Positions 30,980 to 41,515 of a stretch of DNA of 64,000 bases are shown piece by piece. Under the pieces are notes generated by a model. The model ran no database searches. It was not told the DNA's origin and was given only the letters and a program-made list of their open reading frames with translations. Origin of the DNA: Nostoc sp. PA-18-2419 (GTDB lineage Bacteria > Cyanobacteriota > Cyanobacteriia > Cyanobacteriales > Nostocaceae); NCBI RefSeq assembly GCF_005869855.1, contig NZ_SZNH01000003.1, forward strand, positions 62,001 through 126,000. The letters run 5' to 3'. The stretch's first letter is position 1. Each line of letters begins with the position of its first letter. A program made the translations under genes and the position numbers.

Positions 30980-32035
30980 ATGATTAATTTTAGTTATAAA
31001 TTACCCAAAGTTTCTGTAATCATACCTGCATACAATAGTGAAAATACTATTACTTATACAATTAATTCTGTATTAAATCAAACTTTTACCGATTTAGAAT
31101 TAATTGTAATTAATGACGGTTCACAAGATTCAACTTTAGAGATTGTTAAAGAAATTAAAGACCCGCGAATCAAAGCATTTTCTTATGCCAACGCTGGCGG
31201 AAATGTTAGTCGTAACAGAGGATTAAATATTGCGGTTGGAGAATTTGTTAGTTTCTTAGATGCTGACGATATTTGGACACCTGAAAAGTTAGAATCTCAA
31301 TTAAAAGCTTTGCAAGAAAACTTGACTGCCAAAGTTGCTTATAGTTGGACTGATTATATTAATGCAAATGGAGAATTTGTGCTTTCAGGAAAACGGATTA
31401 ATGTAAATGGAGATGTTTATGAAAATTTATTGATAAATAACTTTTTAGAGAATGGCTCTAATCCTTTAATTTGTAGAAAGGCTTTGATTACATTAGGCGG
31501 TTTTGATGAATCTTTAACAGCGGCTCAGGATTGGGATATGTGGCTGCGATTAGCATCTAAGTTTAATTTTATATGTGTACCATCTGTACAAATATTGTAC
31601 CGAATTAGTGCTAATTCAGTTTCATCTAATCTTGTCAGGCAGGAAAAAGCTTGCTTGCAACTACTTGAAAGAGCATATCAAGAAAGACCTTCAGCACTTA
31701 ACCAGAGTTGGAACACAAGCATTGCAAATTTATACAAATATCTTACTTGCAAAGCGTTACAAAAGCCATTGAATCGGCAAAAAGGTTTAACTGCTGCTAA
31801 ATTTTTATGGAAGTATTTTCTGAATGATTCTTCAAGATATCAAAATATAAGTTTTAGCTTAAAACTATTATTGAAAATTGCTATAATTCTGATTTTACCT
31901 ACCTTGCTCTACAGTATTACTTCCCAGCGTGAAATAAAAAATCAAGAAAGTGAAATCTTATTAAACAACTGGGTAGTTGAAAAAAGATTAGAAAATAAAA
32001 ATGAATACCCAGGTGCATTTACCGTTTCTAGTTAA
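30980..32035 (+). CDS. GT2 family glycosyltransferase (probable HpsG)
   Basis: PKVSVIIPAYNSENTITYTINSVLNQTFTDLELIVINDGSQDST...FLDADDIW. Confidence 0.88.
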   Translation: MINFSYKLPKVSVIIPAYNSENTITYTINSVLNQTFTDLELIVINDGSQDSTLEIVKEIKDPRIKAFSYANAGGNVSRNRGLNIAVGEFVSFLDADDIWTPEKLESQLKALQENLTAKVAYSWTDYINANGEFVLSGKRINVNGDVYENLLINNFLENGSNPLICRKALITLGGFDESLTAAQDWDMWLRLASKFNFICVPSVQILYRISANSVSSNLVRQEKACLQLLERAYQERPSALNQSWNTSIANLYKYLTCKALQKPLNRQKGLTAAKFLWKYFLNDSSRYQNISFSLKLLLKIAIILILPTLLYSITSQREIKNQESEILLNNWVVEKRLENKNEYPGAFTVSS

Positions 32036-32657
32036 TGCAAAAAATCTCTGGACTAATAACCATAGCGATGGCTTTACTCTGCCAGAAACTTTAATAATTG
32101 TTGTATTAATTGGTATCTTAGCTACGCTGGGAATACCAAACTGGATGGCTTTTGTAGCAACTTGCCACCTTAACACTGCCCAAAACGAAGTTTACTATGC
32201 GATACGTCAAGCCCAAAGCCAAGCTACTAAAGAAAAATTAACTTGGCAAGCTAGTTTTCGCATACAAAATGGTGTTATGCAATGGACAGTTCATCAAGCA
32301 CAAGCAACGCAGTTCATTCCTGATGATATTAAAAGCAATAGTAATCTTTGGCACAATCTTGAGTCAAAAATTGGCATTGATGAAGAAGAAAATAATAAAG
32401 GAAAAAAAGAAACAACTTTACGAAAACACACTTCACAGGGAGTATGGCGAGTTATATTTAACTACCAAGGTTGTCCTATATATGAAGTTGGAGATGAGTG
32501 TATTAACACATCGCTAAGAACACTTGGACAGATAACGTTATACAACCAAAATGCTCCAAAAGTTAAACGTTGCGTCTATGTATCTACGATTTTAGGAGCC
32601 ATAAAAACTGGAAAAGATCATCTAAGAGCCAATGACAACGATAAATATTGCTATTAA
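32001..32657 (+). CDS. GspH/FimT-like pseudopilin
   Basis: Class III signal DG|FTLPETLIIVVLIGILATLGIPNW; C-terminal KRCVYVSTILGAIKTGKD parallels the pseudopilin at 28120. Confidence 0.8.
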   Translation: MNTQVHLPFLVNAKNLWTNNHSDGFTLPETLIIVVLIGILATLGIPNWMAFVATCHLNTAQNEVYYAIRQAQSQATKEKLTWQASFRIQNGVMQWTVHQAQATQFIPDDIKSNSNLWHNLESKIGIDEEENNKGKKETTLRKHTSQGVWRVIFNYQGCPIYEVGDECINTSLRTLGQITLYNQNAPKVKRCVYVSTILGAIKTGKDHLRANDNDKYCY

Positions 32658-33373
32658 GATACTCTTAGTTTATTTAAATATTGTGTAGGTTAACTTACCA
32701 GCAAATCCAAAACAGTACTTGATTATTTTTACTTGCTATTCTGAACCAGGTAACAGGAAAACCCGACTAATAGCTGTTTCGGCAGCTGTTAGTATTGCCA
32801 ATCTTGAATTTAAAATGACTGAATACACAATATTTCAGGTTAAAGAATTGCAAAAAATCATTGACATATCTGTAGAAGTGCGGTCTTAAGATGGTGATTT
32901 ATGGTGATTTGCAAATCATGCAAAACTGGCAGGACTTGGATTTAGTTTATCAATCTCAAGGTAAAGGGATTTAGGTTTGCGGATAGCGCGATCGCTTTTC
33001 GAGGCTTTTTGATCTGGTGCAGAAAAACAATTATCATCAGTACAGATTGTCTTGGAGTAAATACCCAAATTTTAGCAGTAGCCTTTCAGAAGCTACATAC
33101 ATTTGACCTAGTGTTAGGCTCAGTATTGGACTGTGAATATCACTAATTGGTTTGCAGTAACCCGCTCCAGAGTTATTCGCTAACATCAAGTGGGGAACTG
33201 CTCAAGTATTCCAGAAAACCTTGGAGATTGCTCAAAAACTGAATATATGAACTATGAACTTGCTACCTTTAGCTAATGTAGACTGACTAGAGGATCTGCC
33301 GATTAGAGAACAAGTCTTTGACTGGGAGGGATGAGGAGAATAAGTTAACAAATAAGTTTTACTTTAGATCTTA

Positions 33374-33616
33374 ATGGTACTTATCTCAGCAAAAGTTACT
33401 GCCCACATCCTTGACTTCTTCAATAAGTAGGGGTATAAATTTCTAGTCCCGCTCACCCTCGTATCTTCAAATACTAGGAATTTCCTGAAGACATTGGACA
33501 TAACAAATGTTACTGTGGTCTAGTTGAAAACCAAGAGACATAGAGGTTTCACTGTTATTAAATCTGCTTTGTGTTTATACAGAACAGTTAAGGCCATGGG
33601 CACAATATTCGAGTAA
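33374..33616 (+). pseudogene. Decayed ORF with two in-frame TAG codons
   Basis: MVLISAKVTAHILDFFNK*GYKFLVPLTLVSSNTRNFLKTLDITNVTVV*LKTKRHRGFTVIKSALCLYRTVKAMGTIFE*; protein-like composition in one frame. Confidence 0.5.
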
Positions 33617-33662
33617 TTTGAAATATGAAAATCATTCGTATTCACTGCAAGTTTGAAAAACT

Positions 33663-34505
33663 ATGGTTAACCGTTTTACTTCCGTGACTACTGCCCTTAC
33701 AGTTAAAGTAGTTGGAATAATCTGCATTTTGTCGTTTTTTGTTGACTTTTTGATTCTCTTGTTGCCCTTTCAACCAACCGATCGCGGATGGCAAATCAGT
33801 TTGGCGACAGCGTTAGTAGATCGGGGAATCGTTCCTTTAGTAGGTTTGGGGCTTTTGTTTGCTGGGTATTGGATTGATAGCACTGATGCCGGAAGTGATC
33901 GCCCCCAAGGTATTGACTTAAGATTCCCGGCCCTGATTCTCTCAAGTATTTTAGGGTTAATATTCTTGCTAATATTTCCCCTACACTTGAATAATGTAAA
34001 TCAAGCTAAAGCTCAAACAATTAATCGAATCACTCAAGAAGCAGATCAAGCAGAAAATCAACTTAACAATCGATTATCGCAGTTGCAAGCACAATTAAAT
34101 ACTGAACAAGGAAAAGCTCAGCTAGAACAGCTGCGGAGTCAAACTAAAGCTCAGTTCACCGAACTACTCAAAGATGATCAAAGATACAAGCAAGCACTTG
34201 AAAGCTCTCAAGTTCCTCCGGCAATTAAAGACTTACTAAAAAAGGCTAAAACAGATCCCCAAGCGCTTGACAAAGCGATTGAACAACAAACAGATACTCA
34301 GACTCTGAGAACTCAACAATTGAGCCAAATTCGCCAGCGTCGCGATGAAGCTGAAAATCAAGCAAAAGATAGTGCGTGGAAGTCTGGACTGCGGATTGGT
34401 ATTAGCAGTTTGCTGTTGTCTATTGGTTACATTATCATCGGCTGGACAGGCTTAAGAGGTAGGGGTGCTTTACAAGGTGGTAAACCTAAAGCTACTGCAC
34501 GCTAA
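33663..34505 (+). CDS. hpsJ: HpsJ-like membrane protein
   Basis: Two N-terminal TM segments (VKVVGIICILSFFVDFLILLLPF; GIVPLVGLGLLFAGYWID), coiled coil, C-terminal TM; position in the hps locus. Confidence 0.7.
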   Translation: MVNRFTSVTTALTVKVVGIICILSFFVDFLILLLPFQPTDRGWQISLATALVDRGIVPLVGLGLLFAGYWIDSTDAGSDRPQGIDLRFPALILSSILGLIFLLIFPLHLNNVNQAKAQTINRITQEADQAENQLNNRLSQLQAQLNTEQGKAQLEQLRSQTKAQFTELLKDDQRYKQALESSQVPPAIKDLLKKAKTDPQALDKAIEQQTDTQTLRTQQLSQIRQRRDEAENQAKDSAWKSGLRIGISSLLLSIGYIIIGWTGLRGRGALQGGKPKATAR

Positions 34506-34713
34506 TTATTTTGCCAGTGCGGAATGGGGAATGAGCCAAAAGATGAAGGAGCAGGAGGAGAATTACTCCTGACTCCCAACTGCACAATACAGGAAACATC
34601 TTCGGTTTTGCTCCTGACTTAGCATTGGGTTAACGCCCGTTGACGCAGTCTCTCGTAGAGAAGAAAGCTAACAGCACTTCTAACTTTTAACTTTTAACTA
34701 TAAAACTTGGGGA

Positions 34714-35589
34714 ATGTTCTCAATTTACATACTGACATATAACGAAGAACTAGATATTGCTGCTTGTATCGAATCGGCGATGCTATCGGATGACATCATT
34801 GTTGTAGACTCATGCAGTGGCGATCGCACTGTGGAAATTGCCAATTGCTATCCTATCCGCATTGTTCAACACGCTTTTGAAAGCCACGGACGCCAACGCA
34901 CCTGGATGTTAGAGTCCATTCCCACAAAGTATGAATGGGTTTACATTCTCGAAGCTGATGAGCGAATGACACCGGAACTTTTTGCTGAATGCCAAAAGGT
35001 AAGTCAGAATCCAGATTATATCGGTTACTATGTGGCTGAACGCGTCATGTTCATGAATCGTTGGATTCGTTACAGCACACAATATCCTCGTTACCAAATG
35101 CGTCTGTTCCGTCACGGTAAAGTTTGGTTTACTGACTACGGTCATACGGAACGAGAAGTTTGTGATGGTGCAACTGGCTTTTTAAAAGAAACATATCCTC
35201 ACCATACTTGTAGTAAAGGCTTAAGTCGCTGGATTGAAAAACATAACCGTTATTCCACTGATGAAGCTCAAGAAACTCTATATCAATTAGAACAAGGAAA
35301 GGTAAGCTGGCAAGATTTATTCTTTGGCAAGTCGGAAGTCGAAAGACGCCGCGCCTTGAAAGATTTGTCTTTGCGTCTACCTGCTAGACCATTGCTACGC
35401 TTTATATACATGTATTTTGTCTTGGGCGGTTGCTTAGATGGACACCCTGGTCTTGCTTGGTGTACATTGCAAGCATTCTACGAATACTTGATTTTGCTCA
35501 AAGTTTGGGAAATGAAGTATTTACCAAAACCTAAGTTAGATGCAACAGTAGCATTGGTAAAGGAAAGTACACACGCTGATGCAATATAA
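34714..35589 (+). CDS. GT2 family glycosyltransferase (WaaE/KdtX-like)
   Basis: FSIYILTYNEELDIAACIESAMLSDDIIVVDSCSGDRTVEIA...WVYILEADERMT. Confidence 0.88.
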   Translation: MFSIYILTYNEELDIAACIESAMLSDDIIVVDSCSGDRTVEIANCYPIRIVQHAFESHGRQRTWMLESIPTKYEWVYILEADERMTPELFAECQKVSQNPDYIGYYVAERVMFMNRWIRYSTQYPRYQMRLFRHGKVWFTDYGHTEREVCDGATGFLKETYPHHTCSKGLSRWIEKHNRYSTDEAQETLYQLEQGKVSWQDLFFGKSEVERRRALKDLSLRLPARPLLRFIYMYFVLGGCLDGHPGLAWCTLQAFYEYLILLKVWEMKYLPKPKLDATVALVKESTHADAI

Positions 35590-35639
35590 AGTCTGAGGTG
35601 TTTGCATTCATTAGAATTCACAAGCGAATAATCATTTCT

Positions 35640-35667
35640 AGGGGCGCACAGTTAGCTGTGCGCCCCT
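35640..35667. repeat. Dispersed hairpin repeat, copy 2
   Basis: AGGGGCGCACAG-TTAG-CTGTGCGCCCCT; perfect 12-bp stem, same element as 20762-20789. Confidence 0.85.
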
Positions 35668-35972
35668 AAATGTGTTTCATTTATAATAAGTTAATATTTT
35701 TAAAGGAGCTTTTTCAGAAAAGCTCGTCGTGTAAGTATGTGAGTAATTCGCTAGACAAAATAAGTCTTCAACTTACCTGGTAGTGCTTTTACAAGCATAA
35801 GCAGCTTTTCATTTCACGCGGTAAATTAGTAATAACTAAGAAACTTGTAACAAACGTTTACGATTCTTACAAAGAAAAGTAACATTCTCTGAGAATAACG
35901 ACTGGTTATTCGCTTGGTAGATGTCTATATGTATCCTTGTAAGAAAATAGTTTAAAACAGGAGAATCGGGGC

Positions 35973-36662
35973 TTGGTAATCGACCGCCTAAAACAGGATT
36001 TAAAAAATGACCTGATTGCTGGTTTGTTATTGGTAATACCTCTAGCAACAACTATCTGGTTAACAATTACCATTGCCAATTGGGTAATTAACTTTCTTAC
36101 TCAAATTCCCAAACAACTAAATCCCTTTGATGGATTACATCCAATACTAGTAAATATACTTAATTTAATAGTAGGATTGGCTGTACCATTATTGAGTATT
36201 CTTGTGATTGGCTTGATGGCTCGGAATATTGCTGGGCGATGGTTGCTAGATTTTGGTGAACGGTTATTACAGGCAATTCCTTTAGCGGGACAGGTATATA
36301 AAACTCTCAAGCAGCTTTTAGAAACAATTCTAAAAGATTCTAATGGCAAATTTCGGCGTGTAGTTTTAGTAGAGTATCCTCGCCGAGGAATTTGGGCGAT
36401 CGGCTTTGTCACTGGTGCAATCAGCGACGATATTCAAGCCCAGATGGCTCGTCCCATGCTGAGTGTTTTTATCCCTACCACTCCCAATCCTACTACTGGA
36501 TGGTACGCAGCCGTTCCTGAGGACGAGGTGGTGAACCTCTCCATCTCGATTGAAGACGCTTTTAAAATAATTGTGTCAGGTGGAATTGTCGCCCCCAATA
36601 CGCACTTGGTTTTCCCTAAAGAGTCCGCATCGGAAATGAAACACGACCGAATCCAACAGTAA
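35973..36662 (+). CDS. DUF502 family membrane protein (TTG start)
   Basis: LKNDLIAGLLLVIPLATTIWLT...IPLAGQVYKTLKQLLETIL...VFIPTTPNPTTGWYAAVPEDEVVNLSISIEDAFKIIVSGGIV. Confidence 0.88.
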   Translation: MVIDRLKQDLKNDLIAGLLLVIPLATTIWLTITIANWVINFLTQIPKQLNPFDGLHPILVNILNLIVGLAVPLLSILVIGLMARNIAGRWLLDFGERLLQAIPLAGQVYKTLKQLLETILKDSNGKFRRVVLVEYPRRGIWAIGFVTGAISDDIQAQMARPMLSVFIPTTPNPTTGWYAAVPEDEVVNLSISIEDAFKIIVSGGIVAPNTHLVFPKESASEMKHDRIQQ

Positions 36663-36808
36663 GTTATTCGTGTGGAAGAAACTTAAATTCTATCTGGCAA
36701 AGTGGTAAGCAAATGCGTAATTTTGTTGTTGGACTGTGCCAAAATTGATAGACTTATAAGCTTGTCCCACCTGGTTAATCAATTCTCGCACAATCACCCC
36801 TCACTTTT

Positions 36809-37450
36809 ATGCAACCTCGTAAACCCCAACAAATTGCTCGTGAATTGGCACTTTTAAGCCTTAGCCAATTACCAGTAAACCCAAAAAAATTAGATAAATT
36901 ACAAGACGAGCAACTGGTATCAAAGTTAGTGTTAGGAGCAGTACGCACCTTGACTTCCGAAGTGCAAGATACCCTGAATAATGCCGCAGGTGAACTGCAA
37001 CGCAGTAATGATCGCCTTTTAAGTAGCCAAACTCGTGCCTCCGACCTCAATACTGCCAGAAAAATGCTCCAAGAGGCGATCGCATCTACCCAAATAGCAA
37101 TCAATCAGTTGGGAACGGCTATCGATTTCCCAGAATTAATTCAGTTAGCTAATCAGGACAAAGGAGTGCGTAATTACGCTAAAGATGTTGTAATTACAGT
37201 CAGCGAAAATCGACAAATTATAGATGAACTCATATCCAATGCCTTAGTAGACTGGCAAGTAACTCGCCTCGCCCAGATTGACCGAGATATCCTACAAATT
37301 GCTGTAGCTGAAATGAAATTCTTGGGAGTTCCAGATAGCATCGCCATCAACGAAGCAGTAGAGCTTGCCAAACGGTACAGTGGAGACGAAGGTCATCGGT
37401 TTATTAATGGTGTTTTGCGCCGAGTTATCGAGCAGAAGAAAAGCGCATAG
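36809..37450 (+). CDS. nusB: Transcription antitermination factor NusB
   Basis: [19 protein letters not shown]...[53 protein letters not shown]. Confidence 0.93.
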   Translation: MQPRKPQQIARELALLSLSQLPVNPKKLDKLQDEQLVSKLVLGAVRTLTSEVQDTLNNAAGELQRSNDRLLSSQTRASDLNTARKMLQEAIASTQIAINQLGTAIDFPELIQLANQDKGVRNYAKDVVITVSENRQIIDELISNALVDWQVTRLAQIDRDILQIAVAEMKFLGVPDSIAINEAVELAKRYSGDEGHRFINGVLRRVIEQKKSA

Positions 37451-37637
37451 TGTTTCTATACTTAGTTTATGAAGTAAGTGTAGATATAGGAGATGATGCA
37501 TAGGGAGAATAACTGTGACTCCTAACTCAGCACTGGCTCAACGCCTATAAAAAAGCTAACAGCACTCGTAATGCCCCAAGTTCAATTAAACTCATTACTT
37601 ATAACTTATAAATTCCATAACAACTAATACTGCTGCA

Positions 37638-39266
37638 ATGGTTTTTAATTGGTTCCGTCGTCAATATAATGATTCCTCTGAAACCCCCTCTGAGAAGAAG
37701 CAGGAACAAACTCCTCCTGTACAAGAACCCCAACCAGAGACAGCCGAAACTTCATCAGATACAACAACAGACTTGTTGGCGTTTGCTAAAGCCGCTTATA
37801 AAAATATTCAACAAAAACAACAATCCCAACCAGGAGAAACCCAGTCTGATTCAGCAGAGGCTTTAGCACCATCAGAACTACCTGAAACTACTGAAACAGT
37901 AACTTCTGAAATAGAAACTCAAGCAATTGAACAAGTTACTGCTACAACACAAAGAAAACAGGCAGAAGGTAATCAAACGACCACAGATGAAGAAAGTATA
38001 GAAGATTCTCCAGTAACTGCAATTGCTGATCAGTCTGATGTTAAAAGCTCAGAATTAACTGCAAATGAAACTCAGATAACAACCACCGAACCATTAACTA
38101 CGCCAGAGACAACACAGCCAACAGTACCATCCTTCTTAGAACGGGCGGCAGCAGAACGGCAAGCAAAGTTGGAACAACTCATAGCCAGTGCTATCGAAGT
38201 CCCAGAACCAGAGGTGGTACAGCCAGTATTAAAGACACAAGACCAAACCCCTGTAGTAGTATTTGATGATGGATTTGTTTGGTCAGCAGAAGTTTTAGCA
38301 GCTCAAGGTAGACGCGCAGAAGATGTTTCGATTGAAGAAATTACCTGGCTCAAAAAGCTGCGACAAGGATTAGATAAAACTCGCCGTGGCATCCTTAACC
38401 AACTCAAAGCGATTGTCGGCAAAGGGCCACTTAACCAAGCTGCCATATCAGAAATTGAGGCATTACTGCTGCAAGCTGATGTGGGTGTAGAAGCCACAGA
38501 CTTAATTATTGATGCCCTACAGAAAAAATTGCTTCAAGAAGTCACCCCACCAGAAGAAGCGATCGCTTATCTAAAACAAATCCTTCGGGATATGCTGGAT
38601 ACACCAGGGAAAACATCCCATAAATCTAGCTTTACTCCAGAAAAAGAAACTTTAAATATTTGGCTAATTACCGGAGTTAATGGTGCTGGTAAAACCACTA
38701 CTATTGGTAAAATTGCTCATTTAGGACAAAAATCTGGTTATAAATGCTTGATTGGGGCAGCAGACACCTTCCGCGCTGCTGCGGTGGAACAAGTGAAAGT
38801 TTGGGGTAGTAGAAGCGGTGTAGAAGTCATTGCCAATCCTGGCAAGAATACAGATCCAGCAGCAGTTGTATTTGATGCGATCGCTGCTGCCCAAGCACGT
38901 CAAACAGAATTACTTTTAGTAGATACTGCCGGACGACTGCAAAACAAGAAAAATTTAATGGACGAACTCAGTAAAATTCGGCGAATTATCGACAAAAAAG
39001 CCCCAAATGCAAAAGTAGAATCACTGTTGGTTTTAGATGCCACTTTAGGTCAAAATGGACTGCGACAAGCCGAAATTTTCTCCCAAGCTGCCCAACTTAG
39101 TGGTGTTGTCTTAACCAAGCTTGATGGTACTGCCAAAGGCGGCGTTGCCCTTGCCGTTGTCCAGCAATTAGGTTTACCTATTCGCTTTATTGGTGCTGGT
39201 GAAGGAATCGAAGATCTGCGCCCCTTTTCTAGCTACGAGTTTGTTGAAGCCCTGTTGAGCAGTTAA
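37638..39266 (+). CDS. ftsY: Signal recognition particle receptor FtsY
   Basis: Acidic N-terminal region, NG domain: ITGVNGAGKTTTIGKIAHL, GAADTFRAAAVEQ, LLVDTAGRLQNKKNLMDEL, TKLDGTAKGG, GAGEGIEDLRPF. Confidence 0.97.
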   Translation: MVFNWFRRQYNDSSETPSEKKQEQTPPVQEPQPETAETSSDTTTDLLAFAKAAYKNIQQKQQSQPGETQSDSAEALAPSELPETTETVTSEIETQAIEQVTATTQRKQAEGNQTTTDEESIEDSPVTAIADQSDVKSSELTANETQITTTEPLTTPETTQPTVPSFLERAAAERQAKLEQLIASAIEVPEPEVVQPVLKTQDQTPVVVFDDGFVWSAEVLAAQGRRAEDVSIEEITWLKKLRQGLDKTRRGILNQLKAIVGKGPLNQAAISEIEALLLQADVGVEATDLIIDALQKKLLQEVTPPEEAIAYLKQILRDMLDTPGKTSHKSSFTPEKETLNIWLITGVNGAGKTTTIGKIAHLGQKSGYKCLIGAADTFRAAAVEQVKVWGSRSGVEVIANPGKNTDPAAVVFDAIAAAQARQTELLLVDTAGRLQNKKNLMDELSKIRRIIDKKAPNAKVESLLVLDATLGQNGLRQAEIFSQAAQLSGVVLTKLDGTAKGGVALAVVQQLGLPIRFIGAGEGIEDLRPFSSYEFVEALLSS

Positions 39267-40010
39267 TGGTTTGTTACGCGAAGTTTGAAGGATTATGACT
39301 GAGGCTTTTAGGCAAAGAGTTTTAAATCCGGCAAATTTGCCTTCACAGACCATTAGCTAAAAAAGCTAGGATTAAAAATTTTGCTTGACAAATTGATATA
39401 TTTAAGTGTAATTAAATCTGGTATTATCGCTGGAACTAACTAGAAACAAAACACTAGAAACAGCTGAAGTCCTAAAATCATCAATTGGTACAATTAGACT
39501 GCTTCAAAACTCCCAAGTGTCCTCTTGGCTCATACTCCAAAAGTATTTAGAAATATTTTCTAGAACAAATCTAGAGATTTTAAGTGTTTGTCATTAGTTA
39601 TGGGTCTAAAGAAATGACAAAGGATGAAAGACAAAACATGAAAACAAATACTTACTCCAAAAGCCATAGGAATTGTTCTGTTATTAAAGTATTTTTATGA
39701 CTTGAGAGATATGCTTTAAAAATTAAATTATGAAAGAATAAAAAACTTTATGAGATGTTATTCTAAAGTAAAAATTTTCCGGAATTGAGTTTTAATTAAA
39801 AATGTATGATTCGAAGTGACTAACATCCAATTTAGAATGCAATAGGCAAATAAAATACTTATAAAATTTTCCTGTTACGTCTTTATACTCTTGCTAAAGT
39901 CACAAGTCTTGTCTAAATATGGTTTAGCAATACCAAAGCCAAAACAGCCAAAAGATTTTTATATAATCTCATATAATCTTAAACCTACTAAATAAAGTGT
40001 AATAGTACCT

Positions 40011-41402
40011 GTGCCTGTGTCTCAACTGCCTTCTCAACCCACTGATAATAATAGTAGTCCTGCGACTGATGTCACACCAGTCGTGGCCTTGAAAGAACTC
40101 GTGGCAAGGTTGCACCGGGAACAGAATAAGATTCAAGATTTACTCAGTTCTTTAGGATTTGCCCTCAGAAGCTTCAATAATTTGAATCAGTTTTTGGAAC
40201 TGATCCCGCTGATGGCAACAAGAGTAACAGATGCAGATGGCAGTGCCCTGTTTCTCTACAAACCAAATGGTCAAGTCAGGCTAGAGCAACTCCACTGGCA
40301 AGATAGTCACCAGCGTAAGAATATCCGCAAAGCGTTAGAGATAGCCACCAGTCAAATCACACTTGTGCCCAATACTGCGCCGATAGCAAATGCTACAGGA
40401 ATTTTGGATGACCAAATGCATCGCTATTTGGGGCCGGATGTGCAAATATTTGGTACAGCGATTTTGGTAAAGCATACAGAACGGGGTTGGCTGTATGTTT
40501 TGAGCCGCGATCCGGAATATACTTGGACAGAAACTAGGCAAAAGTTAGTTAGGTTAGTGGCAGATCAAACAGCAGTCGCGATCGAAAATGATGAACTAGC
40601 TGTAGAACTGAGAAAAAAAGAACGTTTAGACCAAGAACTAGAAATTGGTGCAGAAATTCAACGGCGACTTCTACCACGCCAATGTCCTACGATTCCTGGT
40701 GCAGTGCTAGCAGCACGCTGTAAACCTGCAAATCGTGTGGGTGGAGACTATTATGACTTTATCGCCACCAATAATAATCAGATTCAGCCAAACACCAGAG
40801 GCGGCACAGGAAATGGTCGTTGGGGTTTGGTAATTGGTGATGTTATGGGCAAAGGTGTTCCTGCTGGGCTGATTATGACGATGATGCGGGGAATGCTACG
40901 AGGAGAAGTACTACACGGTAATTCTCCAGCCAGAATTCTGCAAAACTTAAATCGAGTTATGTATGCGGACTTAGAAAATTCTCATCGCTTTGTAACGCTA
41001 TTTTACTCAGAATACAATCCCCAAAATCGAACTTTATCCTATAGCAATGCGGCACACAATCCTCCTTTGTGGTGGCACGCAGCTACGAAAAGTGTCAGCC
41101 GTTTAGATACTTTAGGGATGCTAATTGGTTTAGATGCTAACAGCCAATATGAAGATGCCCAGGTACAGTTAGAACCTGGGGATACAATTATTTACTATAC
41201 AGATGGCTTGACTGATGCTGCTGCTGCTAGTGGCGATCGCTTTGACGAAGAAAACTTTATTGCTGACTTCAATACAGCTTGTAAATATTGTAATGGACCA
41301 CAGGAAATTGTTGATTATTTATTTGACCAAGTTCAAAAATTCATCGGCGCTGAAAAACAAAACACTGATGATATGACATTAGTTGTTTTGCAAATTCTTT
41401 AG
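40011..41402 (+). CDS. GAF-domain PP2C/SpoIIE (RsbU-type) protein phosphatase
   Basis: N-terminal GAF; LEIGAEIQRRLLPRQCPTIPG...RVGGDYYDF...GDVMGKGVPAGLIMTMMRG...YYTDGLTDA. Confidence 0.9.
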   Translation: MPVSQLPSQPTDNNSSPATDVTPVVALKELVARLHREQNKIQDLLSSLGFALRSFNNLNQFLELIPLMATRVTDADGSALFLYKPNGQVRLEQLHWQDSHQRKNIRKALEIATSQITLVPNTAPIANATGILDDQMHRYLGPDVQIFGTAILVKHTERGWLYVLSRDPEYTWTETRQKLVRLVADQTAVAIENDELAVELRKKERLDQELEIGAEIQRRLLPRQCPTIPGAVLAARCKPANRVGGDYYDFIATNNNQIQPNTRGGTGNGRWGLVIGDVMGKGVPAGLIMTMMRGMLRGEVLHGNSPARILQNLNRVMYADLENSHRFVTLFYSEYNPQNRTLSYSNAAHNPPLWWHAATKSVSRLDTLGMLIGLDANSQYEDAQVQLEPGDTIIYYTDGLTDAAAASGDRFDEENFIADFNTACKYCNGPQEIVDYLFDQVQKFIGAEKQNTDDMTLVVLQIL

Positions 41403-41463
41403 TTATTTGTCCTTTGTCCTCTGGTGCAAAGTTGAGGCAGTCCGTTGGCTATTTTCCCCCGCT

Positions 41464-41515
41464 TAAAGGAACAGCTGTTAAGCCACTGCTCGACTGCGGT
41501 CTGGCAGTTCCTTTA
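41464..41515. terminator. Bidirectional hairpin between convergent genes
   Basis: TAAAGGAAC (41464-41472) pairs with GTTCCTTTA (41507-41515), with an inner GCCA/TGGC-closed structure. Confidence 0.5.

Noticed and set aside
37638-38220. Long acidic Gln/Thr/Glu-rich N-terminus of FtsY as a novel domain
   Set aside because: A variable acidic A-domain is normal for FtsY; no repeat or motif suggests a separate function.
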